A stretch of DNA of 64,000 nucleotides, taken from NCBI GenBank assembly GCA_034008185.1, contig CM067082.1:4262984-4326983 (forward strand). The letters run 5' to 3'. This stretch comes from Gorsachius magnificus (lineage: Eukaryota > Chordata > Aves > Pelecaniformes > Ardeidae). Numbering within the stretch: the stretch's first letter is position 1; every line of letters begins with the position of its first letter. Position numbers and translations under genes: made by a program. This document shows positions 26,701-37,645 of the stretch, piece by piece. The notes below the pieces were generated by a model. That model was given only the letters and a program-made list of their open reading frames with translations. It had not been told where the DNA came from and did no database searches.

Positions 26701-26778
26701 CTTGTGAAACTGGAGGGGCAGAGATCTTCTCGGGGAAGGAGAGGGCTGTGCAGAACCAGTCTGAGAGCCCCTGTGCAC
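23777..26778. other. Unique non-coding stretch, no gene seen
   Basis: No repeats that I recognise. A 116-codon + strand frame (24709-25059) and a 111-codon minus frame (25848 to 25513) show no known domain or splice-site context. I treat both as chance. Confidence 0.5.
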
Positions 26779-26925
26779 ATAGAATAATAGAATCATTTAG
26801 GTTGGAAAAGACCTTTCAGATCATCAAGTCCAACCGTTCCCCTAACCCTGCCATCCCACCACTAAACCATGTCCCTAAGCAGCTCATTTGCCCAGCTTTT
26901 AAATACCCCCAGGGATGGGGATTAA
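26779..26925 (-). mobile_element. CR1 3' UTR stub, minus strand
   Basis: The + strand begins ATAGAATAATAGAATCATTT and continues GGTTGGAAAAGACCTTTCAG, TCCAACCGTTCCCCTAACCC and CCATCCCACCACTAAACCAT. This is the complement of the CR1 tail seen at 16867 and 17590 onwards. It is truncated after about 145 bp. Confidence 0.93.
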
Positions 26926-29690
26926 ATATCAAGGGCAGTCCCCCAAGAACAGGTCAACCTGCATCCTGTGGTAGCAAGTGATCATCAATCAGCAGGTGCT
27001 CCCAGGAGGATGGGACTCCCAGCAGAGGATGTAAATCCTGGGCACCACGCAAGCAAAACTCTGCCCTTCACTCCAGGTCTTTGGGTTCGGCTGCAAACGG
27101 CAGCGAGTGCAAGGGCAGGCAGATCCGAGATGCAGTTTCACATGACCTTCCTCCCTGAACCAAAACTGCTGACGTCCACCCAGCCCCATTTCTGGGCACA
27201 GATCCAGGGCCTGCCTGCGAAAGTTTGTCCCCCTTCCAAAACATCTCAGCTGGAAATGCTGAATCCCTGAACCTGCTCCGAGAATAACCCTGGACCATGG
27301 TTCACCTACATGCAAACACCGCCTTGGTCTGTCTGCTGCACAGGTCTCCAGTGACAACCTGAAAATACCCACTGCTACACCTCGAAAACAGGGGCACAAA
27401 GACAAAACACAGCTTGCAGATTCACTGAGGCAATCCATAAATGAGCTTGGAAATTAAGCACTGGCATCCTCAGCTTGTAGCCAAACCTCTGTCTGTCCCA
27501 CACACACTACCTGGCTTGATACCCTGTGCGCACAACCACTTTGCCATCTCCATCCTTCTACTGCCTCTTTCACAAGTGCAGAAAAGGCCAGACCTCAGCT
27601 GTGCAAGTTACAATAGAAAGGCCAGAGAAAGGAGCTGTTTATTACTTTCTTATATTAGTCTCATTTGCCACCTAAAATAAATAAGGAAATTATCCCTTTC
27701 AGAGGTGTCCTTATCTTTAACAAAATACCTGGATTTCCATATCAGGGTGCTGGCTCTTATTTCTTGGAGACAATAAAAAAAATGCCCCAGGGCATTCTGA
27801 TTTACCTTCAGTGGCTGGTGAGAAACCTGTTGATAAAAATTAGGAAATATTGGAGGGATAATTGGACAGATTCTGTCTGAGGATTAGCTCTACACCAAAA
27901 TAGGTGTGGAAAAAATAAATAAAAGCAATAAAGGGCATTCCATCGAAACAGAGATATAGACAGGTTCCTTTGGCAGTAAGAAAAGCAGTTATTGTCGTTC
28001 TTATTTTCCAAAAAGAGAACAAAGAGGAGCTCAAACCCAAAAACTAGCAAGTCAACATGATTAAAATAATCTATAAACATGAAGCAGACAAAATCGGAAT
28101 GTAATTGGGACAGTGAAGGAGAAAAAAACCCCAAATACTGAATTGCAGAGTAACATTGCAAAATAACATTTCAAATAGCAATTTAGCCTCTCTCTACTTA
28201 TAGGCTGGAAGGAAATGAGTTTAAAGAAACCTGAGATAAGCAGATAACTGCATTACACTGATTCATTCCTCCCTCCAACACGGCTCCTATTATGGGATCT
28301 TCATGCACTGGAGAGGGGTGGAGAACCGGCTGCCATCCCTCAGATAACAGTTCAAATCCTCTTCTCAATGAGAAGTTTAATCCCAGATTTGTTCAAAGGA
28401 CCACAGGCCAAGAAATGGGCCGGACTAGCTTCTGAGCAGTGTTGTGCCCCAACTCCACCAACCCTGGTAGCCACCAACTGGGACATCATTGAACATCTCT
28501 GTGAGAAACCATGACCTTTTCAGTCCCTGCCATGGGTAGATTCAGATGCTCTAAGTTGTCTCCTGCTCCAAGTCAGCAGAAACAGCTCCCGCCAACAGCG
28601 ACCAGCAACTCTTGCCCAGGTTTTGCTTCACATCTGGAAGCATGGCCCCTTTGCAAGAGGTCTGCTCACAGCTGCTGTCCCACCCCAACAGCTCCTCCCA
28701 TCCTTTCATACCCCACCTCTTCACCCTCTCAGCTACACCTTGCAGGAATTTCTTGGGCTCTAAGCTGGTTTATAATGTAAAGGGAGGCACAGCTGGGGTG
28801 TGAGGCACGCTCCTTGTGAAAGTATTTCTGTCCCTTTAGACAAGCGCCAGCTTTCACTCTTTGGTTCTGGTTTCCTACCAAATGTATTTGCAAACATTCA
28901 GGGGTGCAAGGGCTTGGGTTTAGCATTTTCTGTTCACATATGCCTGAACAAGTGGTGTCCCTGGTAGGAACCTTTGCTGGCCCCCTGTGGCATGCCACAA
29001 AGGTGTGCAACCAGCGCCAGTCCCATTACAGAGCTAAGGAAAGCAGCAAATAGTAAGAAGCCCAGAAAGAGGGAACTCTTCTCCTCCCTTATGGAGCTGC
29101 AAGAAGCTTCTGCAAGATTAAAACAGTTTCTAGGGAAGATTTCCTGGGAGAAATGTAGTTTTCTTGGGCCACAACTTTGTCCTTGGGAGGACCAGTCTGG
29201 TCTGGGGTCTTGCTAGTGTTAGTGGGCAGAGGTAAAGACCAAGACAGCGCAAAAGGTCTGAACACCACTTAGCTTCTATGCAAGCCCTCAAATGGCTAAA
29301 TTTCTTATTGAAAGTCATACTTGTCTACAAAACTAGTGACTTATAACCTCTGTTCAGCCACAAAACAGGAACCATTTAAGGCAGAAAAGTGATACTTTCC
29401 CCACAACAGCCCTGTGGCTCATCCCTGGGAGAAGGAAGAGATTCAAACTATCAGTCTTCCCAGGTGTTCATCCATTGCAGAGCACTGCAGCAGCAGCTCT
29501 TTCCAGGCCCTCCTGGCCAGGCCCACACAGTCTGAACTCACCCTGCTCAGCAGACGAATGACGACCGACTGTCCCCATCAGGTCCATGTTCCTAACGGGT
29601 GGTATCAGTGAAGAGCAAAGGGGCAGGCACCAGGGAGTCAAGTGCAGGGCAGGTGGCAAATGAGCACTGCAGCACGCATGATGTGTGACA
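26926..29690. other. Unique non-coding stretch, no gene seen
   Basis: A 149-codon minus-strand open frame (27438 to 26989) overlaps a 100-codon + strand frame in moderately GC-rich sequence, and neither looks like a known protein. The 27.7-28.2 kb part is AT-rich. No RNA gene was seen. Confidence 0.5.
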
Positions 29691-30035
29691 CGGTGACCTG
29701 GTTTTGGCTGGGATAGAGTTGATTTTCTTCCTAATAGCTGGTATGGTGCTGTGTTTTGGATTTAGTATAAGAAGAATGTTGATAACTCAGTGATGTTTTA
29801 GTGGTTTCTAAGCAGGGCTTACATCAGTCAAGGACTCCTCAGCTTCCCCTGCTCTGCCAGGGGCACAAGAAACTGGGAGGGGACACAGCCAGGACAGCTG
29901 ACCCCAACTGGCCCAAGGGATATTCCATACCATATGATGTCATGCTTGCTATATAAGCTTCAGGACTGAGATCACAATTTGGGGATGTACCGTGAAGACA
30001 TTCAGGTCTGGGGGATTCTTGCAGCACACTGAGAA
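29691..30035 (+). mobile_element. Truncated LTR (avian ERVL-like) with TATA box
   Basis: About 345 bp resembling the 5' (U3) part of a widespread avian class III ERV-type LTR. Recognisable blocks are GTGACCTGGTTTTGGCTGGG, GCTGGTATGGTGCTGTGTTT, AAGAAGAATGTTGATAACTC and GGACAGCTGACCCCAACTGG. Promoter-like parts follow: a cAMP-response-like TGATGTCA (29936-29943) and a TATA box TATATAAG at 29950-29957. Similarity fades near 30035, so the R-U5 part is missing. No internal retroviral genes or second LTR lie beside it. It is an old non-coding relic; the family name rests on recall. Confidence 0.72.
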
Positions 30036-31534
30036 GAGACAGGTCATTTGCAAAGAAAAAAAAACAAAAAACAATTGGCTCCCTGCTTGGCCTTGCTTTT
30101 TCTAGAGGAGGCAGATGTTTGATTCAAGGATATTGGCAGATACTTAGGCACCAGAGATATGAAGACCACAGAAAGGAGAGGACAGATAGATATGTACACT
30201 GAATCCTAAATACATTTGCCTGAGAGGCATGTATAATAATTTCAACAAAATGCCATAGCTGGTTAATTAACTGGAAAACTAATTTTATAGAAAATCTGTC
30301 ACACTTTTGGAAACAAGCAGTCTGATTTAAGGTAAACAAGCCCAGGTCAGTGGAAAATTTGCAGCTGACTACATGAACCCTAGGATTTATATGTTTTATT
30401 AATGATCAGCAATGCCATATTTATCAGCCTATGGTACCAAGCGAGAAATTAACTCATGGAAACTAGAACCTCTGTTAGGCTGTGCTGACTGCTCCCACCG
30501 TGGTGGCCAGCACTCAGAAGCACTCCAGTCAGCTCCAGACACTGAAAAATCCTGAGTCAGGCCTTAAAACTCACATGCCCTGCTTGAAAACCCACCAGAG
30601 AATTCGGCATTTATAAATAATAATAACAGCAGCGGCAGCAACAACATTGATGTCTCACCCTTGGCTTTCTGCTGTATTTCCAGCTTGCATTTCTCAGCTA
30701 GAATTTACCTTTTGATCATGAAACCTGAGAATATCATGTGTTAGAGGGTCCCAGGAGCTGGATGTATCAGAAAAACCTCATATATTGCAAACCTAACAGT
30801 AAAATTACACAACAACAGTGTTGTGCCTGGAATCTTCACAAAGCAGGCATGCATGTATTTCTTTCACTTACCTAGACAGATCTACCAAACACCTGTCCTC
30901 TCCACCAATTAAGGGACTTTATGGGACAGTAAAACCCCAGTGAATAAACCCAGAATAGGAGCAATAAAGGATTGGCTTGGAAAAAAAACCAAACCAAACC
31001 AAAACAAAACCTTGACATGCAAAATATCAGAGCTGCTTAAAAAACATCAGGGAAGAATTGAGCAGCTTCATAGCTGATTTCAGACTGCAGACATTGAGGG
31101 AGCAGGGGTTTGCATCCCTATGACCTTCTGCAAATGAAGGATTTTTAGCCCCCTTTTTTGTTTGTGTGCATTTGGACATTTTTAGTTGTATCCTTTTCTT
31201 CAGTTTTGCCCTGAAAACACGGAATAAGAGAGCAGCAATGGGAAAGCCAAAAATATCCTTGATTTTCATTTTCCAAAAATGGCCCATTTGGAGGTGAAAA
31301 AAAAAATGTTTTGTTTGGTGGGTTAAGGCAAATGCCCCATTTTGAAAAAGAAAAGCAAAAACATTGCTTCTAATCCAAACATGCCTTCTGGCACTAGGAA
31401 ATACACGATTTGATCATGCAAGTCTAAGGGGTTTCCATGGACTTCAGGAAAATGGAGAAGCACGTTCAGGACTGCAGCCACACTGCTGGCCTCTGTCCCC
31501 ATCTCTGCCCTTTCTGCAACAGCCTTAATTCTGC
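30036..31534. other. Unique non-coding stretch, no gene seen
   Basis: AT-rich. It contains a short trinucleotide patch (AAT/CAG/AAC) near 30618-30648 and an AAACC-type simple repeat at 30981-31011. No gene or RNA was recognised. Confidence 0.5.
30981..31011. repeat. Simple A-rich (AAACC/AAAAC)n repeat
   Basis: An A8 run followed by AACCAAACCAAACCAAAACA-like repeats. It is low-complexity, with no coding or structural role inferred. Confidence 0.85.
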
Positions 31535-31658
31535 TGCCTCAGTTTCCCTGTGCATAAAACACACTAGAAGTAGTAACTCTCCTCCCAGAGGAAGCTCTGA
31601 GGAATAATTAACTAATGCTTGCAAAGTGCCAGCAAGCACTAATTACTATCATTATGCA
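31535..31658 (+). mobile_element. MIR-like SINE, 3' half, best-preserved copy here
   Basis: Successive blocks are TGCCTCAGTTTCCCTGTGCA, AGTAGTAACTCTCCTCCCAG, CTGAGGAATAATTAACTAAT, GCTTGCAAAGTGCCAGCAAG, then CACTAATTACTATCATTAT. This follows the whole 3' half of the MIR consensus: CAGTTTCCTCATCTG, YACCTACCTCA, GAGGATTAAATGA, AAGCGCTTAG, then a TAGCTATTATTAT end. It is the most complete MIR-like match in the window. The TAATTA motifs could otherwise suggest an enhancer, and the two readings are not exclusive. Confidence 0.62.
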
Positions 31659-34600
31659 GGAGAGGAACAGTCAGGGTTTGCTTTGGTCCTAATGGTGCTT
31701 GTTTTCCTGAGCTCAACGAGCCACCGCATCAATGAGCCACTGATGGGGCTGTAAGTGGCTCCCCAAGGTGCTGCAGCAGTTTCTGAAAATATAAACACTA
31801 ACAAATTAATTTAGCTCTCCAACACCCTCTGGGAAAGTAAAGGCTCCAGCCTCCGATCAGCATGGCATGCTGGGGAAAAGAAAAAAAATATTATTCCAGT
31901 TATTCTCGGCTGATAAAGTGTGCGGGATGAACTGTACATCTCCATCCACCCTTTGATTTGCCCTGCAAATCTAACGTGGTCGCACCAGCAAGAGCAGGGC
32001 CATCATGGTGGCTCTGGTGCAGCACCTGAGGCCATGCTCCGGGAGCAGGGAGATGGGAGATTCATCGCTGGTCCAGGCTGGTGCAGGCAGGATGGGGGAA
32101 ACCACCTGGTTTTGGAGGGAGGGAATGAGAATAAAGGACTTAGCCTAAGGAAAAAGAGCCGAGATGTGTCATGTACCTTCTGGCCAAAAATCAGGCCCTG
32201 GTTGAAAACCAGGAATGGTTTGGGGAAGGACCAGGGGTATGGACATCACCAAATTCATCCATGGAGAAGGGACTTCTGGTGGCAGACAGGCCTTTCAGTG
32301 AGCAGAGAGGCGGTATGAAATAGAGGATCCAAGCTACAACGTGCCCACGTGAACATTTATCTGCCTGGGAGTAACAGATTCTCCATAATCCTCATTTTTT
32401 ACACTAGGAAAGGCTGCCAGGTCAATAGATCTGTGCGAGTTCAAGCAGAAATTACAGTGGGGTCCATGAACACGCAGTGATTTTCGATTTGCAGAGACCC
32501 ACTCTCTGCAGGGCCTTTCCCAGAGGATGCGCCAGAGGCAAGCAGAGACAGCATCCTTCAGCGGCATGACACCACCGGAGCCTCTGGACCGATAAAAGGC
32601 TTTCTTCAGGTTTGAAAGAGAAATAGCCAAGTTCAGCCTAATTGCAGGCTGGGAACCACAGCTCAAATTTAACTGCATTCCCCAATTAGACAACTGGAGA
32701 AAAATAGTCTTGCTGATTAGCACCTATTTGTGAAGACCTAACGAAGCAGGGAGATGGGAATAGTCCTTGGCCTGGACATCTTCCAAGGTGGTAGCAGTAA
32801 AGATAAGGAACTGTTCCTGCAGTCCTGGGAAGAGACAGTGTCAAGGGGTCCTTTTCCACAGCTCTTTCCTGTCTTCCAAGAGTTTTTTTAAATTAAATAA
32901 TTATATATGTATATATGCATTCATGCACATACCCATTCACAAAACAAGGCAAAAGGTCAAATATTAATGTAATTAGCGTTTGAAAAGTGGATCTAATCAA
33001 GCAAAACATCTTCAGTACTGAAATTTCCCTTACAATACTTTAAAAACTTTATTTCAAAACCTGAACTGAGCTTTCCAAGTGCAAAGCCACTTATAGATCA
33101 AACCCCAAGATTTTAAGTAAAACCTTCAAAAGTCCCTTCTCACCCTCCCAAAATGTTTTGGAGATGGGAGAACCGTTCAAACTCACCCTTGCTAAAAAAC
33201 AAGTTGGTGAGGTCTCTTGTCTTCTGGCAGTGAAAAATTAGCCCTTATGAGCTAATTACTGCTACAGATGTGGGGAAGAGCTGGTGGGCATGGGGATGGG
33301 GAAGAGGTAGGAAGGAGAAGGCAGCCTTCGCATAACTGAGGTGTTCAAATGCCACCAGGGAAGGGTGACAGTCCCCTGGCAGGAGAATTTGGGGCAGGTC
33401 GCACCGGAATGGTCACGGTGCAGAGCAGACCAGCTGCATGCAGAGCAGGATGATGGGGTCACAGTGCCGTGGCATGAGGCTGAGAGTGAAATGCTGTAAG
33501 CCAGCTCTTGCTGCCTGGAAGCAAAAAGTCCTTCATTCCCCCGGGAAGAAGGTGCCCCTTTAGAGCCAGATGGGCCAGATCCTCCTGCTCACGCCAAAGC
33601 CCCTACAATTAGTAGGATTAAGCTTGGAAAAACCAGCCTGTGTTACCCCAATATGACATTAGATGTCACCCATGCACTGCATTTATTGCCTGTCCCCCTC
33701 TCCTGGTCCCCACATGGGAAAGTCACGTATAGACCATTCCCCCTCCCTCCCCCCCTCCCCCCTCCCTCCACCGAGGACTAGTGACTTGAGTTGGGGGGAA
33801 TCTCAGCAGGTCACATCATCCAGGCACCTGGAGATGCTCCCAGCGCCAGGAGAAACACCCGCAGCCCAGGATCTGATATCTCAACCTGGAAGAGGTGGGA
33901 CAGGAGAAGGGTATCCACAGCCCCCATAGCTTTGCAGGACAGAGGTAGGTGTTTGGCTATAACCCAGCAGAGTCAGGATTCAGGAGGTGATCCAAACCCA
34001 GATGTTTAACTCTGTGTACAGTTCATGACCCCTGCCAGCACTGCTCATGCCTGGGGACCTTTCGAGGGGGCTGAAGGGTTTGCAGATGGGTCCCCACTGG
34101 CATGCATGCCTAATTCAGCAAGAAGAGTACAGCTGTATGAGTTTTAGATGGCCTGTGCCACACATCCACGGCCAGGGAATAGGTCCTCAGAGGCAACCGC
34201 AGCCAGAGATTTTGTAGAGGTGCCTGGGCCACCCCCATTTTGTAAGGCGACCAGGCTGCTCTGCACCCCCACCCCCCCACACTCCCCTGGCTGAAGGCCT
34301 CCTTCACATGACCTCTCCTCCAAGGGTTTCTTTTGCCCTCTCACACCCTTGGAGGGTGGCCACCAAGCTGCAAAGCTGGGATGGAGCCAGCTGAGCGGCC
34401 CCACGCTGGGAACCACCCCTGGTGCTGTTTGGGTGATCTCCCAGCCCTACACCAAGTGGGGCAAGATCTCTCCCAGAGCCGACCAGTGCTGGCAGGAGGA
34501 ATCCCGGCATCCCCCAGCCCTGTGTATGGGTGAAGGAGGCTGACCTCATTAAAGCCCATGGAAATCCCCTTCCACATTCCCAGCTGCGGTGTTTCCTCTC

Positions 34601-35010
34601 TTGCAAGGGTGCGCGGTGGTGGCAGGCGGGGGGAGGCACTTTGGCGAACATGTTTACAGAGCTCCTGCCAAACCACAGGAAGTCCCAGCTCCTGGGGATG
34701 AAGAACAGGAAGAGGAGGAGGCAGATGAGGCCAAGGCTCTGTCAACTCCTCTCCACCGCCACCAGCAAATGAAAGCCAGAGCACAGTGCCGCTGTTATGT
34801 TGGGCCATGTGAGATGCAGGAGGGGCTGGAGCCTTCTCCCTTTGCTGTTTTATCTCAGAGTAGCACAGTGTGTGAAGTCCACCAGCAGTGGGAGAGAAAA
34901 GCACCTGGGAAATATGTTGCTTTTCTGCACATGTTTAGTATTAAAGCACACCATGGGGGACACCAGAGCTTCTGGCTCTGGCAACTGAGGACATACTCCT
35001 ACAAATATGG
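31659..35010. other. Unique stretch with a C-rich tract, no gene seen
   Basis: The region from about 33.2 to 35.0 kb is more GC-rich than its surroundings and contains overlapping open frames, including a 193-codon + frame at 34589-35170 and a 187-codon minus frame at 34904-34341. They cross each other, show no domain and run into a CR1 stub, so I treat them as chance. The C-rich tract at 33737-33769 is listed separately. Confidence 0.5.
33737..33769. repeat. Polypyrimidine C-rich tract (G4/i-motif potential)
   Basis: About 33 bp of CCCCCTCCCTCC followed by longer C-runs separated by single T. On the minus strand this gives at least four runs of three or more G with 1-base loops, which is a textbook G-quadruplex pattern. 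No associated gene is visible. Confidence 0.85.
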
Positions 35011-35115
35011 CAGGGGACATGGTTTAGTAGTGGACTTGGCAGTGTTTAGGTTAATGGTTGGACTCAATCATCTTAAAGGTCTTTTCCAACCTGAACTATT
35101 CTATGATTCTATGAC
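35011..35115 (+). mobile_element. CR1 3' UTR stub
   Basis: GGGGACATGGTTTAGTAGTG, then GGTTAATGGTTGGACTCAAT and TTAAAGGTCTTTTCCAACCT, ending in ATTCTATG octamers at about 35098-35113. It is about 105 bp and 5'-truncated. It belongs to the same tail group as the copies at 16867 and 17433. Confidence 0.93.
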
Positions 35116-37559
35116 CCAACAGCTCACAGTGCAGAAAGCTGATAGTTGTCTCAAAACTGATTTGCACTGATTTCTAAACACCACTCATTTGTTGCATTCC
35201 TATTTACACATCTGAGGGCTGTCGTCTTGTGCAGTTCTCCTGGGTGTCTGAAGGGCTGGCCTCAGAGCAGCCCAAGCATCTGACGAAGCTGCTGCCATCG
35301 CCAACCACTCCCAGTCCCAAGAAACCACTTGCCCAGTGAGGCTATCAGAGACTTGGGCAACAGCTTGAAGATGCTCCTCCTTGATCAGAAGGTGTTGGAC
35401 ACCCCTATGACATATCCTAGAATGGCAAAGAGGTCTTGAGACTGGGCACCCTGGGGCTCTCCTTTGCTGACACCACCTGAGTAGGATTTGGGCAGCAGGT
35501 CCACGGTGCAGTAAGCGTTTTGTATTCCTCTTCATTTCATTAGAGACAACAGCCTCACAGCAGCCAAAAATATTCCTTTATCTCAGAGTGCGAGGTCTCA
35601 TGCTTGCAGCCCTGGGTGGCCTTGGTTGCATCCTTGGCAAAGACCATGCGCTCCTAAGTGTCTGAAGAGAAGCACTACTCACCATTCACCGAAGAAGCAC
35701 TCAGTATGGCTGCTCCCTGTCCTCACCACTTCACTTGTTCAATGGAGACAGACGCTCCACACCCTGATTTATCTACTCGCATCTGTAGGGGCACAGACAG
35801 GCAGAAAAACAACTCACCTACCGAATCATTGCCTCGTATTGCTCAAGCCATTTGGCTCTGCAAATTAATTAATAACAGACTGAATTTGAGACCTAAATAA
35901 AAATAGAAGTTCATTTACTGGACATGGTATTTCAGAATGAATAATATAGCTCTGTTTTAATAGCCACTAAACAGCCAGAATCAACAAAGGAAAAGAGCAA
36001 AGTTCCCAAGAGGTTTCAGCTGACAACGAGTATCTTATTGAACATAGGCGGGAATAGAAGTTATTGTTGTCTATATAATTAGTACTTCTCTTCACCCCTG
36101 TTTGGCAACTGCTCTATCAAATCACAGATGTCCACACTGAGTTAAGTCTTGCTGGAACACCTTGCAATCAAAATCTTTGCACAGGCTTTTACATCCTGCA
36201 GTGTTCATCATCATTAATTAAGTGTATACGATTCCAGTTCACAGAATAATGTCCTCTTCTATTAACTGAGCTATAGTTAAACTCAGGAGGATTCAGCATA
36301 CATTTTTAATAGAAATTCAGCAGACAGTATTGACATTTCTTTTTGGTTTACAGCAGCCTTTCACATCATGAAGATCATTGTGATGACTCAGGGAGATTGG
36401 TCTTCTCATTTTTAAGCTAAAAACCCCAGCTCTTTAAAACTTTCCTCCTAGGTCAGATTTCCCAGGTCTTTCTATCACACTTTTCTAGATTGAGAGCCAG
36501 AAATGTATTGCCCCACTTCTGAGTACTAAACTTTGAGTTTCAGGCTAGGCTATACACTTATTTACGCCTCTCCAGAAGAGGGTGGATTTCCTGACTCACA
36601 TTCCCCTGGTAACCCATTGCCCAAACCGGTTGTTCCCCATTCTGTATTTGTGTAGCTGGATGTTCCTGCCTTATTCCACCCCACGCACCTCCCAACTGAA
36701 GTTCATCCTACTTTTTCTGGAGGTTCCTCCACTGTGTTGAGGGCCATCCTCCATCCCAATTTCATCCTCCAGTGCCATTCTCAGTCCTTCCTAACTCTAT
36801 ATGTCCTGCAGATTGAATAAGCTTCCTCTGTATTCATTCATCTACCCTGCAGACCCACACTCACAGTCACCTTCCCTTCTTGGAGGCCATTTTAGCAAGC
36901 ATCTATGTCATATGCTTTAGCTGTTTTAGGAGATCAGTGATGAAAGCCTTGCTGGAGCCAACACACATGGCAATTACTGCATCTCCCCTTTCCAGAAAGA
37001 CTCTTACCAAGACAATTTGATTGATCTGAAAGTTTCTCCCTGACCAGTCCCTAATGACTGCTACCTATCTCCTTGGTACCTATCATGTGTAAAGAGGTCA
37101 TTCGATTGCTTGTCTCTTGCTTGTGCTTTATAGGACGAGGCATTTCCTACCATATTTCCCCTGCTGGCTCTGTTAATCCCATTTTACTGTGTCTGTAATT
37201 CCTATCTTCACGAGCTTCTTCCTCATCACCCCGATCCTCAGCATGAAACAGCCCTGCTGCAGGTCACTAGGAAAAAAAACCACAAACCTCTCCAAAATGC
37301 TGTACATATCTGCTAAATATTCCCACTGCCTTCAGTGCGCCCTGGGATCTCATTCCTAACCCTAGTCCATCAGACCCTTGGACAACACTTAACTTCAAGT
37401 ACACAAGTAACACATCACCAACTTCACTACAAGTCCCTATCACTTTGGCTCTGGCTCACAACTTTGTCAAGCCTAAACATCCTCATCTGTGGGTTAAAAA
37501 ATAGCCAGTGATGCTTATCTATTCCAGGGAGCACCTGTGAAATGGATTCACATATGAAT
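35116..37559. other. Unique non-coding stretch, no gene seen
   Basis: AT-rich unique sequence. The 36.0-37.5 kb section has almost no long open frame on either strand. No repeats or RNA genes were recognised. Confidence 0.55.
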
Positions 37560-37645
37560 GATGCTTTAGCAGGGGGGTTGGACTAGATGATCTCCTGAGG
37601 TCCCTTCCAACCCTTGCGATTCTGTGATTCTGTGGTTCTGTGATG
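37560..37645 (+). mobile_element. CR1 3' terminal stub (ATTCTGTG type)
   Basis: Only about 85 bp: TGCTTTAGCAGGGGGGTTGG, ACTAGATGATCTCCTGAGGT, CCCTTCCAACCCTTGCGATT, then ATTCTGTG octamers to about 37643. The tail sequence and octamer variant match the 3416-ending copy, so both come from the same CR1 subfamily. Confidence 0.93.

Noticed and set aside
26989..27438. 149-codon minus-strand frame as a coding exon
   Set aside because: No recognisable domain or splice signals; a chance frame fits the local composition.
28340..28380. tRNA-like T-loop word (GTTCAAATCC)
   Set aside because: No matching A-box, anticodon arm or acceptor stem around it.
34341..35170. Crossing 187- and 193-codon frames as a gene pair
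   Set aside because: They overlap on opposite strands, have no known domain, and the + frame runs into a CR1 stub at 35011.
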